A DNA stretch of 64,000 bases, from NCBI GenBank assembly GCA_015065645.1, contig SVPW01000004.1:1-64000 (forward strand), read 5' to 3'. The stretch is from Oscillospiraceae bacterium. GTDB taxonomy: Bacteria > Bacillota > Clostridia > Oscillospirales > Acutalibacteraceae. The position numbers and the translations under genes were made by a program. Below the pieces are notes generated by a model, which did no database searches, was not told the origin of the DNA, and saw only the letters and a program-made list of their open reading frames with translations. This document shows, piece after piece, positions 52,301-62,601 of the stretch (positions are counted from its first letter, which is position 1; each line of letters opens with the position of its first letter).

Positions 52301-53759
52301 AGGCTATTCTGTAGCTATCTGGAAGAATGCTCACACAACAGGTAATTACGGCCGTATAGTATTGTTTGTTTATAAGTGGGGCAGAAATAAAGACGGTGAA
52401 TTGATGTATCTCGGCGAAGTTGCAAGACTTGTTGATACTACATCCTTTAACGCCGTATATCCGAATGCTGAAAACGATATGCTTGCTTCTGCAGGTGCAC
52501 ATATTAAGGTGAATGCAGAGGTTGAAGGAATCAATGTAACAGCTTGGTTTGAAGTTCTTGATGAAAACAATGTTGTTGCAGCAACCTCAGGCACACTTCA
52601 AACTGCTCTTGATGCTAAGAGCTTTGCAAACGAAGCTGATGCAACCGTTTATAACAGCGGTGCGGTAGGTGTTTCTATCAGCACATTAGGCTCTGTTTGT
52701 GATTTCAATATTATTGAAGCTGATAATATGATAGATGCTTCAAATATTGGCGGTTATAACATTTATTCCGAAAACTCCGACACATTAGTAACCGATTCTA
52801 TTAACAATAAGATCTATTCCATCACAACTGGTAATAAACAGGCTGTACTTTCAGGAATAAGCCTTAGCGAGTTTAAGGCAAGCGCTACTATGAAGAGTAC
52901 ATCTGCAGGCAAAACCTACAATATAGGTTTTGACTTTATGATAAATGAATCGACCCATTCGGGTTATGCCTATAATACAACCCACGCAACTATGGGCTAT
53001 GAAGGCTATCGTGTAGTTCTTGTTCGTAACGGTAACGAATCTGCAAATCCTGCAGGCACAATGATTTATCTATTTAAGTTCACTAAGGATGAAAGCGGTT
53101 ATACCCGTACCAAAATCAAGACAGCTTCAAACGCTGATTTCTTTGCCGATTACACCTCTTACGATGAAATTGAAGTTGATTACAGTGTTGAACTTATTGG
53201 CGGAACTCTTACCGTAAAGGCTGTCATGTGTGAATATCCCAACAGAACTATAACCCTTACTTATGACGGTCTTGAGGGTTCCGGTGCTACAGGTTGGTTT
53301 ATTTCCGGTGGCGGTTCACTTACAGGTCTTTCTGTAAGAGCTCCTTACGAAAATGGTATGCTTACCGCAGCAGAATGTGTTAACGGCTCTGTTTATGCAG
53401 CTGTAAACAGTGGTGCTGCAAAGGTTGGCGATACTGTTAAAATTGTTCCTGTTGCAAATAACGGTTATGTTGCACTTTCTGTTTACACAACTGTAAACGG
53501 TGTTAAGACCGAAGTTGCTGAGGGCGAAAACGGCTTTGTATTCACAAAGGTTTACGGTGCAACCGAAATTTCTGCAATATTTGCGTTACTTGGTGACCTT
53601 GACGGTAATGATGATCTTAGTGCCGGCGATACAATAGCACTTCGTAAGCATCTCCTTAATGTTGAAGAAGCTAACGAAAGAATCGCTGACTGCAACGAAG
53701 ATGATACCGTTAATGTTAAGGACCTTGTAAATCTTAAGAAGAAAATCGCCGCAAAATAA
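49362..53759 (+). CDS. Secreted sialidase-like propeller protein with dockerin
   Basis: A 1465-residue exported protein. A Sec signal peptide spans residues 1 to about 30 (MKKVLALVLSMALVLSVFVF...ASA). A BNR/sialidase-like six-bladed propeller follows at about 38-480, with repeated Asp-box-like turns (SNNGGVTF; FSEDGRTWTDPV). Then come four tandem beta-sandwich (concanavalin/LamG-like) modules of 150-190 residues at about 550-1345 and a bacterial-repeat domain near 1350-1400. The C-terminal dockerin (about 1408-1464) has two calcium loops, DLDGNDDLSAGD and DCNEDDTVNVKD. It probably binds or cleaves a glycan while attached to a cohesin scaffold or the cell surface. GGAGG precedes the ATG. Confidence 0.85.
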   Translation: MKKVLALVLSMALVLSVFVFPVATFTASAEGEKSTTALSFSDAITVLDEEINPRAIRTKVLSDGTVAAVYYRSGSGIYYATSNNGGVTFSEGVKIIGNATDSVLAASEEVTTQTTLAKEYVATYGQYGRGRLEAQNPNLVELKNGDVAAFYRYNTFETDPTNKPWSIYYASICYQILDKDTGVWGDVQVMYECTQEDVVADSGSPYGVWEPDPVYIGDELFCYFADTDLPGNVSYQHIMYCVYDEDTGKFGAPAIAQNGINHESRDGMSVVTKLSDGTYAMVFESTRTDKDDYTDIHNSTTFVIKMSFSEDGRTWTDPVIVAKPNPVNEPATASDEYAVCAAPYVVTLPDGRLAVSYQTTDRYIGTTPNRVSYRIGTQVAISSQAITYDTFANNSIDDDVTSYFAAEYNPGVHAENDFSKSASLMVNNNRLYVYYSVGENVWTEVDGVVTEKHNFGDVRMAYMQLPKEDEIDAANRNNYIVYHNNKKDVTVNDDGSFSFATGTTNMLYGKEEKVVVDKDIAIGDLYSESTYTRHAGTYTFNTTDDFIRTSGQGKAIITSTANMTSFDASVTIQGNNISGDINEGYVLGGVTLFTNPNTLTATTFNPEGVLLAIRRNTSKLNLVELVVRYCDAAGVAKWSKAYTLSSTFDTTDLDPKFTMNLSVDESGISVKVYNAETGKQMGTDYELPLTNGGLTFKKGALGFAVNGVHTFTNFTVTNAKEKVNVDNSVMETAGDLNASATFNFPSDIAVGNQIGMSFRVKSAADASPGLSGYVVKLLQTVSTEDNFQVQLTRYGTNADGTVNVNLGNMYTEKADILGEDNSEAGKSIKMDANLRDNILTITLTNVANPSLTSTHVFDLTKASGAYSDYYAEGGFGFFKNGNTTNITVSDISFEKCAKNVNDIADNSVYTVYAPDESAGVTYQDNAFVNNDAVTKKIMLNDVIASNLKADATFEVGFDGNIKGGIIFRAANVGNSIDAMEGYSVAIWKNAHTTGNYGRIVLFVYKWGRNKDGELMYLGEVARLVDTTSFNAVYPNAENDMLASAGAHIKVNAEVEGINVTAWFEVLDENNVVAATSGTLQTALDAKSFANEADATVYNSGAVGVSISTLGSVCDFNIIEADNMIDASNIGGYNIYSENSDTLVTDSINNKIYSITTGNKQAVLSGISLSEFKASATMKSTSAGKTYNIGFDFMINESTHSGYAYNTTHATMGYEGYRVVLVRNGNESANPAGTMIYLFKFTKDESGYTRTKIKTASNADFFADYTSYDEIEVDYSVELIGGTLTVKAVMCEYPNRTITLTYDGLEGSGATGWFISGGGSLTGLSVRAPYENGMLTAAECVNGSVYAAVNSGAAKVGDTVKIVPVANNGYVALSVYTTVNGVKTEVAEGENGFVFTKVYGATEISAIFALLGDLDGNDDLSAGDTIALRKHLLNVEEANERIADCNEDDTVNVKDLVNLKKKIAAK

Positions 53760-53799
53760 GGCGAAAATCTTAAATTTTACTTAATTTAAAACATATAAA

Positions 53800-53837
53800 C
53801 ACAGTCTTGCCGAATTTCGGCGAGGCTGTGTTTTTTC
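53800..53837 (+). terminator. Terminator after the dockerin gene
   Basis: CACAGTCTTGCCG and CGGCGAGGCTGTG form an imperfect stem, followed by six Ts. Confidence 0.78.
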
Positions 53838-53962
53838 TACCGGTTCTAAAAGTTGGTGATTTTTGGATACTTGGACAAAAAGAAAGGTGTTTTTTTGAGA
53901 TACTTCTGTTATAACAACTATAGAATAAAACAAAAAGTCTGTTTCATAAAACAAAATTCATA

Positions 53963-53990
53963 CCATATAGATATGGATATATAGTATAAT
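53963..53990 (+). promoter_or_regulatory. GH2 operon promoter region with palindrome
   Basis: A perfect palindrome CCATAT-AG-ATATGG (53963-53976) lies just before a TATAAT (53985-53990). The -35 position is not consensus, so this looks like an activator- or repressor-controlled promoter. It is 37 bp upstream of the GH2 start. Confidence 0.45.
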
Positions 53991-54026
53991 ATAATTACTA
54001 AAATATCATTGTGGGGGTATAGGCGA

Positions 54027-55796
54027 ATGTACAGCTTTGAAATGATAGAAAAACATCCAAATCCTCAAAATTACCGTAAAGATTTTTTTTCTCTTGACGG
54101 TGAATGGGAGTTTGCTTTTGATAAGGAAAATAAAGGACTTTCTGAGGGTTGGTTTATTGATAAAGAATTGCCTCTTAATATCCGTGTTCCGTTTGTTTAC
54201 CAGTCAAAACTAAGCGGCGTTGATTCGGATGAATTTTGTGAGGTTGTTTGGTATAAGCGTTCTTTTGAGTTTGGCGCAAACTTTTTTAATAAACGAACCA
54301 TACTTCATTTTGCAGCTGTAGATTATGAGTGTGATGTTTGGGTAAACGGAAAACATGCAACACATCATATCGGTGGATATTCTTCCTTCAAGGTTGATAT
54401 TACAGAGCTTTTACATAGTGGTGAAAATGAAATATCCCTTAGAGTAGTTGATCGTGATTTTGCAAAGGAAAATATTCGTGGAAAACAGCTTTGGGGAAAA
54501 GGTGAATTTGGTTGTTGGTATAAACGCTATACAGGCATTTGGCAAAGTGTTTGGCTTGAGGCTGTTTCAAGAGTACACATTGATAAGTTTATTCTTCGTG
54601 GTGATGTTGATACCAATACCGTTTCTCTAAAAGCAGAGCTTAAAAACTTTTTACCGGATGAGGTATTTTGTGCTGATATTGAAATAACGGTCAATGATAT
54701 TTCGGTGGCTCATGCCTGCTTTGATGTTTATGACGGATATATTGATGAAAAAATAAATGTGGATTACCGCAATTCTCCTTTTAGGGGAAGTGAGTGGTGG
54801 TCACCTGAGCATCCAAATCTTTATCAAATGCTTATAACCCTTAAAAGCAATGATGAGATTATGGATGAGCTTCAAACCTATTTCGGCATGAGAAAAATTG
54901 AAGCTTCAAACGGTAGGGTATTGCTTAATAATTTCCCGTTTTATCATCGCAGTGTTCTTAATCAGGGCTATTATCCCGATGGTTATATTACTCCTGAAGA
55001 TGATGAACGCATCATTTCGGATATTAAACTTATAAAGTCTATGGGTTATAACGCAATGCGTATTCATCAAAAAATTGAAAGTCCAAGATTCCTTTATTGG
55101 TGTGACCGCATTGGTATTGCTGTTTGGGAAGAGATTCCCTCAATGTACCACTATCGTGAATTGCAAGCCCACAACATAATGAGTGAGATGACCTCAATAG
55201 TTGAACGGGATATTAATCATCCTGCAATTACCGCTTGGGTATTGTTTAATGAATCTTGGGGTGTTCAGCAGATACGCTTTGATTCTCAACAGCAAAATCT
55301 TACAAAAGGCGCTTACTTTACTGTTAAATCTATGGATCCCACACGTTTTGTTATCAGTAATGACGGTTGGCAGCAAACCGAAACCGATCTTGTTACCATT
55401 CATGATTATTCTGCTTACGGTGATGAAATTTTTGACCGTTATAATAATACAGCAGGATATGAAATTGGTGAAAATCCCGTTGCAGGACAGAGAAGATTTG
55501 CTTTTGCAGAGGGTCATTCTTACAGCGGTCAACCTGTTATGCTTACCGAATTTGGCGGTATATCTTATGCTGCTGACGGCGGTTGGGGTTATAACGATAA
55601 GGTTAAAACAGAGGAAGAGTTTATTGAACGCTTTAAGAGTCTTACTCATGCAATAAGAAAAATCCCTTATATGACAGGGTATTGCTTTACACAGTTTACC
55701 GATGTTGAAAATGAACAAAACGGTCTTGTGACGATTAATCGTGAGCCTAAGGCCGATTTGCAAAAGATAAGAAAGATTAATCTTGGTGCTTTATAA
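54027..55796 (+). CDS. Glycoside hydrolase family 2 enzyme
   Basis: A 589-residue GH2 enzyme without a signal peptide, so likely cytoplasmic. Domain order: sugar-binding jelly roll (about 1-170), immunoglobulin-like domain (about 175-290) and TIM barrel (about 295-585). The acid/base Glu is in AWVLFNESWGV near 405 and the nucleophile in MLTEFGGISY near 510. The substrate class (galactoside, glucuronide, mannoside) is not fixed by what I can read. ATG 54027 follows GGGGGT. It is the first gene of the ABC operon. Confidence 0.87.
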   Translation: MYSFEMIEKHPNPQNYRKDFFSLDGEWEFAFDKENKGLSEGWFIDKELPLNIRVPFVYQSKLSGVDSDEFCEVVWYKRSFEFGANFFNKRTILHFAAVDYECDVWVNGKHATHHIGGYSSFKVDITELLHSGENEISLRVVDRDFAKENIRGKQLWGKGEFGCWYKRYTGIWQSVWLEAVSRVHIDKFILRGDVDTNTVSLKAELKNFLPDEVFCADIEITVNDISVAHACFDVYDGYIDEKINVDYRNSPFRGSEWWSPEHPNLYQMLITLKSNDEIMDELQTYFGMRKIEASNGRVLLNNFPFYHRSVLNQGYYPDGYITPEDDERIISDIKLIKSMGYNAMRIHQKIESPRFLYWCDRIGIAVWEEIPSMYHYRELQAHNIMSEMTSIVERDINHPAITAWVLFNESWGVQQIRFDSQQQNLTKGAYFTVKSMDPTRFVISNDGWQQTETDLVTIHDYSAYGDEIFDRYNNTAGYEIGENPVAGQRRFAFAEGHSYSGQPVMLTEFGGISYAADGGWGYNDKVKTEEEFIERFKSLTHAIRKIPYMTGYCFTQFTDVENEQNGLVTINREPKADLQKIRKINLGAL

Positions 55797-55823
55797 GATT
55801 TAAACTTTAAGGAGGCCGGTGCC

Positions 55824-58793
55824 TTGAAAAAAATATTGGTGTATAAATCAAATGAAAAAAATATATTTAAGCGTGCGCTTTGTATATTCTTTATTTTGAT
55901 ATTGCTGTTAAATTGTATAATTACAGCTTCAGCTGAAAGCACCGCAAATTCTTCAGCCGAAAAAACGAACGGTAAAGAAAACACAGCTTTGTCAAACAAG
56001 GACAAGGCTGAGGCTAATTATCGTTCTGTTTATAAAAGCTACACATTTCCAAAATACAACGGTGATGATATAGCTTTCTCTGCGGCACAAATTGCCTTGG
56101 GCGGGGAGATAATTGCTGATGCACCTGAATATGACCAAAATGCTGTAAAAATAGCTCAGGGGAATAAGGTGGATTTTGTGATTGAAGTGCCGCAGGATGC
56201 TCAATACAAGATTATGGTTGAGTATTTTGATGCTTCAAACAGCACATTGCCTGTAAACTGTGCGGTTGCAATAGATGGAGAATACACCTGTTACGAAATG
56301 CGTAATCAGCAGTTTGAAAGTGATTGGGAATATGAAATAGATGAGTTTTCTACTGATCGCTATGGTAATGAGATTGTTCCTGAATCGGTTAGGGTATCAC
56401 GGTGGAAACAAAAATTCATTTCAGATGCTGCCGCTATTACTATTGAGCCTTTTTGGTTTCAGCTTTCGGCAGGAAGCCATAATATAAGCTTTGATTGCTC
56501 TCAGGGTAATATTTTGATTGGTAAAATATTACTTACTGCCGAAAAGAAATCTGAACATGGAAAGGTTGGAACACCAAAGGGTAATGAAGTTGTTGTTTTG
56601 GAGGCTGAGCGTTTTGCTTACAAAAACAGTGCTTCTATTCGTCCTGCGGGTGAATATGATACCGCAGTTTCACCTTATGATTATGCTAATTTAAAGCTTA
56701 ATATGCTTTCGGGTTCGTCCTTTGCAGATGGCGGACAAAGTGTTACATACACATTTAATGTTGATAAAAGCGGTTATTATTATTTAGGCTTTAGATACCG
56801 CCAAAATTCTAAAACAGATTTTCCTGTTTTTCGTTATCTATATCTTGACGGAAAGCTTTATAATGATGATTTTAAAAATATAGCCTTTGATTATTCAAGA
56901 GATTTTGTTAATGTTTCTGTTAAAGATAAAAACGGCAAGCCGATAGGTGTTTATCTTGAAAAGGATATTACCCATACATTAACCCTTGCAGTATCACTTG
57001 AAAATATGGCTGATATTATTGATGATGTTAATGTTTTGATTGATGAAATAAATGATACATCATTGCAGATAATGAAGGTTAGCGGTAACAATACTTCAAC
57101 CTACCGTGATTTTGATATAATTGCATATATTCCCACCATTAAGGATGATCTTAATGATTGGGCAAAGCGTATTGATGATATATATAATCGTTTAAGTGCG
57201 TATGCACCTGATGTTGATACTGTTGGCGAATATGCAACATTAAAAATTTGCGTAAAGCAGTTAAATTCTTTAACAGAGAATATTAATGATTTACCAAATC
57301 GTATTAATGAGCTTTATCAGGGTGATAGTTCAATAGGTCAGTATCTTGCAAACACACTTGAAAGCCTTTATACATCACCACTTACCATAGATCAAATTTA
57401 TATTTACCAAAATGAAGATAATCTTCCTGAGGAACCGGGGTTCTTTTACAGTATCGGTATGTCGTTCTGCCGTTTTCTCAATTCCTTCTCATCAGATTAT
57501 TATTCAAGCGGTGATAATAAAAACGCTGAGCATTTGCAGGTTTGGGTAAACCGTTCCCGTCTATACATTGAGTTAATGCAAAAAATGGTAGATGATGATT
57601 TTTATAATAAGCATAATATTACCGTTGATATTTCTCTTATGCCAAATGAAGAAAAATTAGTTTTGGCAAGTGCATCGGGTAATGCACCTGATGTTGCAAT
57701 GGGTGTTACTTATACCATTCCTTTTGAGCTTGCTATTCGTGGTGCTATTAAAAAGCTTAGCGATTATCCAAATTGGGATGAGGTATCATCACGGTTTGGT
57801 AAGGGTATAGTTAATATCGGTGCTGTTGATGGCGGATATTATTTATTGCCGGAAACCTCTGATTTTCTTGTTCTTTTCTATCGTAAGGATATTTTGGATG
57901 AGCTGGGGCTTTCGGTTCCAAACACTATGGACGAAGTAAAGCAGATGCTTCCTGTTTTAAAACGATACGGAATGGATTTTTATTCCCATATAGCAGGTCA
58001 TCCTGGAACTAAAACACTTTCTGTTTTAGTACCGTTTATTTATCAAATGGGCGGTAGGGTATATGGAAAAACTGCAACCGATTTAATGATTACTTCTGAA
58101 CAAACAGTTAATGCGTTCAGTGAAATGTCTGATTTGTTTACTATTTATGATATTCCCTATGAAGTAAGCAACTTTTATCAGCATTTCAGAAGCGGTTCAA
58201 TTCCTTTAGGTATTTCAGGATTTAATACATATATGACACTTCTTAATTCTGCTCCTGAAATTGCAAACTCTTGGGGTGTGGCTCCATATCCCGGTTATCT
58301 TGATGAAAACGGAAATGTTCTTCGTTATATCAGCGGTGCTCAGTCAACAGCAATCATATTTGAAAGCACTAAGTATGAGCAAAAATCTTGGGATTTCTTA
58401 ACATGGTGGACAGAAGCTAAAACACAATCTGAATTTGCCGAAACACTTCGTCTCACATACGGTAATGAATATATGTGGAATACCGCAAATTTAGAGGCTT
58501 TTGCAAAGCTTCCATGGAACGAACAGCATAAAGCAACAATCCTTCAGATGCTTGACTGGATTGTTGAAGTTCCAAGAATACCGGGAAATTATATGACACA
58601 GCGTTCTCTTTCAAACGCACTTAACAATATTGTGCTGAGTAATGGTAATGTTCGTCAGGAATTGGCGGAGGCCACAAAGGATATTCGTGCCGAAGTTAAT
58701 TCAAAGCTTGAAGAGTTTGGTTATAATGACGGCAGTAAGGTAATTAAAGATTTCAAAATAGTAGAACAGGAGGGATATTATGAGAGCCGATAA
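55824..58793 (+). CDS. Large solute-binding protein with N-terminal beta domains
   Basis: A 989-residue exported ABC solute-binding protein. TTG 55824 is the start, with AAGGAGG eight bases upstream. The membrane/signal segment spans about residues 16-37. Residues 75-245 and 255-400 each read as carbohydrate-binding-like beta sandwiches ([23 protein letters not shown]). A helical linker (about 415-540) precedes the family-1 binding domain (about 555-970: [40 protein letters not shown]). Ordinary binding proteins are 420-450 residues, so this is a doubled architecture. It overlaps the MalF-like gene by 14 bp. Confidence 0.85.
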   Translation: MKKILVYKSNEKNIFKRALCIFFILILLLNCIITASAESTANSSAEKTNGKENTALSNKDKAEANYRSVYKSYTFPKYNGDDIAFSAAQIALGGEIIADAPEYDQNAVKIAQGNKVDFVIEVPQDAQYKIMVEYFDASNSTLPVNCAVAIDGEYTCYEMRNQQFESDWEYEIDEFSTDRYGNEIVPESVRVSRWKQKFISDAAAITIEPFWFQLSAGSHNISFDCSQGNILIGKILLTAEKKSEHGKVGTPKGNEVVVLEAERFAYKNSASIRPAGEYDTAVSPYDYANLKLNMLSGSSFADGGQSVTYTFNVDKSGYYYLGFRYRQNSKTDFPVFRYLYLDGKLYNDDFKNIAFDYSRDFVNVSVKDKNGKPIGVYLEKDITHTLTLAVSLENMADIIDDVNVLIDEINDTSLQIMKVSGNNTSTYRDFDIIAYIPTIKDDLNDWAKRIDDIYNRLSAYAPDVDTVGEYATLKICVKQLNSLTENINDLPNRINELYQGDSSIGQYLANTLESLYTSPLTIDQIYIYQNEDNLPEEPGFFYSIGMSFCRFLNSFSSDYYSSGDNKNAEHLQVWVNRSRLYIELMQKMVDDDFYNKHNITVDISLMPNEEKLVLASASGNAPDVAMGVTYTIPFELAIRGAIKKLSDYPNWDEVSSRFGKGIVNIGAVDGGYYLLPETSDFLVLFYRKDILDELGLSVPNTMDEVKQMLPVLKRYGMDFYSHIAGHPGTKTLSVLVPFIYQMGGRVYGKTATDLMITSEQTVNAFSEMSDLFTIYDIPYEVSNFYQHFRSGSIPLGISGFNTYMTLLNSAPEIANSWGVAPYPGYLDENGNVLRYISGAQSTAIIFESTKYEQKSWDFLTWWTEAKTQSEFAETLRLTYGNEYMWNTANLEAFAKLPWNEQHKATILQMLDWIVEVPRIPGNYMTQRSLSNALNNIVLSNGNVRQELAEATKDIRAEVNSKLEEFGYNDGSKVIKDFKIVEQEGYYESR

Positions 58794-59673
58794 GTTAAAG
58801 CGTCGTGCTACGCCGTACTTATTTGTTTTTCCGTATTTTGCTCTGTTTGCTATATTTGTGGCTGTTCCTGTTGTTATTGCAATAGCTTTATCCTTTACTA
58901 ATTTTAATGCTATTCAATTTCCTTCTTTTGTTGGAATTGATAATTATATTGATTTGTTTTTGCAGGATGAAGTATTTATTCGCTATGTAATTCCAAATAC
59001 TATTGTATTCGCAATAATTGTAGGCCCGGGTGGATATGTGCTTTCTTTTCTGCTTGCGTGGGCACTTTCTCAAATTACACGTGGTCCTCGTACAATATTA
59101 GCACTTATAATTTATTCACCCTCAATGACAGCCGGAACCACAATGGCTGTTATATGGAAGGTTCTCTTCAGTGGTGACCAGTTGGGTTATATAAACAATC
59201 TTTTAATGCAAATGGGCATTATTACTGAGCCTATTATATTCTTGCAATCTTCTGATTGGTTGTTACCTGTAATGATGATTGTTGCCCTGTGGTCAAGCAT
59301 GGGTGTTGGCTTCCTTTCAATGCTGGCAGGTCTTTTGAATATTGACCCCAGCCTTTATGAGGCTGCTCATATTGACGGTATACGCAACCGTGTGCAGGAA
59401 ATGTTTTATATAACAATTCCTTCAATAAAACCGCAAATGCTTTTCGGTGCTATTATGGCAATCGTAAATGCATTTAAACAAAGTGCTATCGGTGTGCAGC
59501 TTTCGGGCTCAAACCCAACACCTAACTATGCGGGTCAGTTAATGGTAAACCATATTTCTGACTTTGGATTTACCCGTTATGAAATGGGATACGCTTGTGC
59601 AGTATCGGTTGTATTGCTGGTAATCATTTGGGTATTTTCTAAGGGTGCACGCACCTTGTTTAAGGAGGATTAA
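58780..59673 (+). CDS. Carbohydrate ABC permease, MalF/UgpA type
   Basis: A 297-residue permease with six membrane helices. The ATPase-docking EAA loop reads [26 protein letters not shown] near residue 190. GGAGG precedes the ATG. It pairs with the next permease, 3 bp away. No ABC ATPase gene follows; a shared MsmX-like subunit is expected. Confidence 0.92.
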   Translation: MRADKLKRRATPYLFVFPYFALFAIFVAVPVVIAIALSFTNFNAIQFPSFVGIDNYIDLFLQDEVFIRYVIPNTIVFAIIVGPGGYVLSFLLAWALSQITRGPRTILALIIYSPSMTAGTTMAVIWKVLFSGDQLGYINNLLMQMGIITEPIIFLQSSDWLLPVMMIVALWSSMGVGFLSMLAGLLNIDPSLYEAAHIDGIRNRVQEMFYITIPSIKPQMLFGAIMAIVNAFKQSAIGVQLSGSNPTPNYAGQLMVNHISDFGFTRYEMGYACAVSVVLLVIIWVFSKGARTLFKED

Positions 59674-59675
59674 CT

Positions 59676-60545
59676 ATGGCTATTAAGGGTAATCTTGCTA
59701 ATCCTCGTAAATTCCAAAAGGACCAATTAAAGCTTTATGCAATTCTTATTCCAATGACCTTGGTAATGGTTTTGCCTATAGTTTATATTGTATGCCATGC
59801 CTTTAAGCCTTTGGAAGAATTATTTGCATTTCCGCCAAAATTTTTTGTTTCAAATCCTTCTTTCACAAATTTTTATAAGCTTGTAAATGCTACAGCTTCC
59901 TCAACTGTACCTTTTTCAAGATACCTATTTAACAGTATTTTTGTTACAGCATGTGTTTTGGGATTTACATTGATTTTCACAACAATGGCGGCATTTGCTT
60001 TATCAAAAATGAATTTTAAGGCAAAAAAGATTTTAATGGCGGTAAATGATGTCGGTCTTATGTTTGTTGCAATCGCTTTGCAGATTCCTCGTTATCTCAT
60101 TGTAGATAAATTTGGAATGCACGATACATATTTCGCTCATATTTTACCAATCGTTGTATTACCTGTGGGGCTTTTGCTTTTAAAACAGTTTGTTGATGGT
60201 GTTCCATCCGCTTTAATAGAGGCTGCCCATATTGATGGTGCGGGTGAGCTAATGGTTTATACCCGTATAATATTACCACTCGTAAAACCTGCAATGGCTA
60301 CCGTGTCAATACTTATGTTCCAAGAGGTATGGAATAATATAGAAACATCTTCAATGTATATTGATGCAGATGTTTTTAAAACATTTGCGTTTTATATGCA
60401 AACCCTTTCTTCAAATACCAACAGTGTAGCGGGACAGGGTCTTGCTGCTGCAGCAACGCTTATTATGTTTGTTCCTAATGTTGTGTTATTTGTAATTATG
60501 CAAAGCCGTGTAATGAGTACCATGGCTACATCAGGCATTAAGTAA
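59676..60545 (+). CDS. Carbohydrate ABC permease, MalG/UgpE type
   Basis: A 289-residue permease with six membrane helices and the EAA loop IEAAHIDGAGELMVYTRIILPLVKP near residue 190. The N-terminal cytoplasmic tail is basic. It completes the transmembrane channel with the upstream MalF-type subunit; AAGGAGG lies seven bases before the ATG. Confidence 0.92.
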   Translation: MAIKGNLANPRKFQKDQLKLYAILIPMTLVMVLPIVYIVCHAFKPLEELFAFPPKFFVSNPSFTNFYKLVNATASSTVPFSRYLFNSIFVTACVLGFTLIFTTMAAFALSKMNFKAKKILMAVNDVGLMFVAIALQIPRYLIVDKFGMHDTYFAHILPIVVLPVGLLLLKQFVDGVPSALIEAAHIDGAGELMVYTRIILPLVKPAMATVSILMFQEVWNNIETSSMYIDADVFKTFAFYMQTLSSNTNSVAGQGLAAAATLIMFVPNVVLFVIMQSRVMSTMATSGIK

Positions 60546-60567
60546 TGCAAAAGATGTGAGGCGCAAA

Positions 60568-62601
60568 ATGAGATTTAATAAATGCTTTAAATTTATAACT
60601 GCAATTTTGCTTTTAATATCTGTTTTGGCGGTTCCAACTTTTGCTGATACCGCATATAAAACAATTACCGTTGATAAAAACGGTGATTATATTGAAACGC
60701 AAAATGCTTATAATCCGGTAAAAATAATAGAAAAGATTGATAATGAAATACTTAATAAGCCTTCTGACCTTGTAATTGACGGTGAATTAATGTATATTGC
60801 CGATACCGGAAACCACCGTATAATCGTTTCCACACTTAACGGTGAATTAATACGCATATTCGGTGAAGATGTGTTAAAGGAACCGGGCGGACTTTTTCTT
60901 GCAGAAAACGGTGAGGTTCTTGTAGCCGATCAATCAGCGCAGGCTGTATTTGCTTTTTCTGCAAACGGTGAGTTATTACAAACCTATACAAAACCGCAAT
61001 CTTTGCTTTACGGCGAAAAAGAGAGCTTTATACCGTTAAAGGTTGCAAGTGACGGAAATGATAACCTTTATGTTGCATGTAAGGGTAATTCAAACGGTAT
61101 TGTTCAGCTTTCACGCAGCACAGGTGAATTTTTGGGATATTTCGGTGCAAATGAGGTTGTTGTAAGCCTTTGGGATATGATACTTGATGCAATTTTTACC
61201 GAAGAGCAAAAAAGTCAGCTACAACAAACGATTCCTGCTTCAATAAGTAACCTTACAGTTGATAAAAAGGGAATTGTTTATACAATGACCAACATCGAAA
61301 CCGAACAGGTTATTCGTAAGCTTAATATGTCGGCGAATGATATGCTCAATACTAATATTTCTTTCCCAAATCCAAGTGATTTAACGGTTGGAAATATTGG
61401 TAATATATATGCCACAACCGGTAACGGATATATTCTTGAATTTAACAGTGAGGGTGATTTGCTGTTTATTTTCGGTGGATTTGATGATGGTAGTCAGAGA
61501 ATTGGTCTTTTTGGAACCATTTCTGCAATAGCCGTTACCGAAACAGGTGAGCTTTATGTTCTTGATGATACATCGGGACAAATACAAACCTTTGCTCCTA
61601 CTGAATTTACCGATAGTGTTCATACTGCATTGAATCTTTATCAGCAGGGTAAATATCTTGAAAGTAAAGAGCCATGGGAAAAGGTTCTTTTGATGAATAA
61701 TCTTTTTGATTACGCTCACAAAGGTATCGCAGAAGCTTATTATATGGAAGAAAACTATTCTGCCGCTATGGAGCATTTCCGTTTATCTAATGATAAAGAG
61801 GGTGTTTCAAAAGCTTACACTGAATACCGTAACGAAATGATACGGAAAAACATTTTCACTGTGCTTGGTGTAATAGTTGCTTTGTTTGCTGTACTTTATG
61901 TGGTTGTTATAATAAAAAAGAAAACAAAGCTTTTGATTCCGGTTGGTGCAGGAATTAAAAAGGTTACTGACCGTAAGCTTATAAAGGAAATTTTATTTAT
62001 ATTCAAAATTCCTAAAAATCCAATGGATGCCTATTACGGAATTAAGCGTGAGGGTAAGGTTTCGGTTAAATCGGCAAGTATTTTATATGTGGTTTTCATA
62101 TTAATTTATCTTGCGGATAAATACCTTTCGGGATATATTTTCTCAACCATTACCGATGGTCAATATTCACTGCTTAAAGATGCAGGAATTATAGTGGGAA
62201 TATTTGTGCTGTTCGTGCTTTGCCATTACCTTATATGCTCAATAACAGAAGGTGAGGCTTCTCTTAAAAATATTTATTGCGGTGTTATCTATTCATTAAT
62301 GCCGTATCTGATTTTAAGACCTGTTGTTATTATACTTACACATGCACTTACTTTGGATGAGGTATTTATTCTTAACTTCCTTAATACCATAATAATTGCT
62401 TGCAGTATTGCCTTGTTGGTGGTAATGATAAGTGAGCTTAATAATTATAAAGCATCTGAAACCATTAAGTGCATTTTCTGGACATTGTTTGCATTCTTTA
62501 TGGCAATAGTTGTGCTGTTTATACTTTATGTTATGTGTAAGCAAACATTTGAGTTTATTTCTCAAATTTGGAGTGAGGTGATTTATCGTGCCGAAGTTTA
62601 A
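60568..62601 (+). CDS. NHL-propeller/YIP1 membrane protein
   Basis: A 677-residue exported protein. A signal peptide (about residues 6-27) is followed by an NHL-type beta-propeller at about 55-350 (KPSDLVIDGELMYIADTGNHRIIV; GLFLAENGEVLVADQSAQAV). A short TPR-like helical pair lies near 355-415 and one membrane helix near 430. The C-terminal YIP1-like domain has about five helices (470-670). ATG 60568 is preferred over GTG 60556. It sits between the permeases and the DUF5696 gene, so it may sense or process the glycan at the membrane. YIP1 domains in bacteria have no defined function. Confidence 0.85.
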   Translation: MRFNKCFKFITAILLLISVLAVPTFADTAYKTITVDKNGDYIETQNAYNPVKIIEKIDNEILNKPSDLVIDGELMYIADTGNHRIIVSTLNGELIRIFGEDVLKEPGGLFLAENGEVLVADQSAQAVFAFSANGELLQTYTKPQSLLYGEKESFIPLKVASDGNDNLYVACKGNSNGIVQLSRSTGEFLGYFGANEVVVSLWDMILDAIFTEEQKSQLQQTIPASISNLTVDKKGIVYTMTNIETEQVIRKLNMSANDMLNTNISFPNPSDLTVGNIGNIYATTGNGYILEFNSEGDLLFIFGGFDDGSQRIGLFGTISAIAVTETGELYVLDDTSGQIQTFAPTEFTDSVHTALNLYQQGKYLESKEPWEKVLLMNNLFDYAHKGIAEAYYMEENYSAAMEHFRLSNDKEGVSKAYTEYRNEMIRKNIFTVLGVIVALFAVLYVVVIIKKKTKLLIPVGAGIKKVTDRKLIKEILFIFKIPKNPMDAYYGIKREGKVSVKSASILYVVFILIYLADKYLSGYIFSTITDGQYSLLKDAGIIVGIFVLFVLCHYLICSITEGEASLKNIYCGVIYSLMPYLILRPVVIILTHALTLDEVFILNFLNTIIIACSIALLVVMISELNNYKASETIKCIFWTLFAFFMAIVVLFILYVMCKQTFEFISQIWSEVIYRAEV

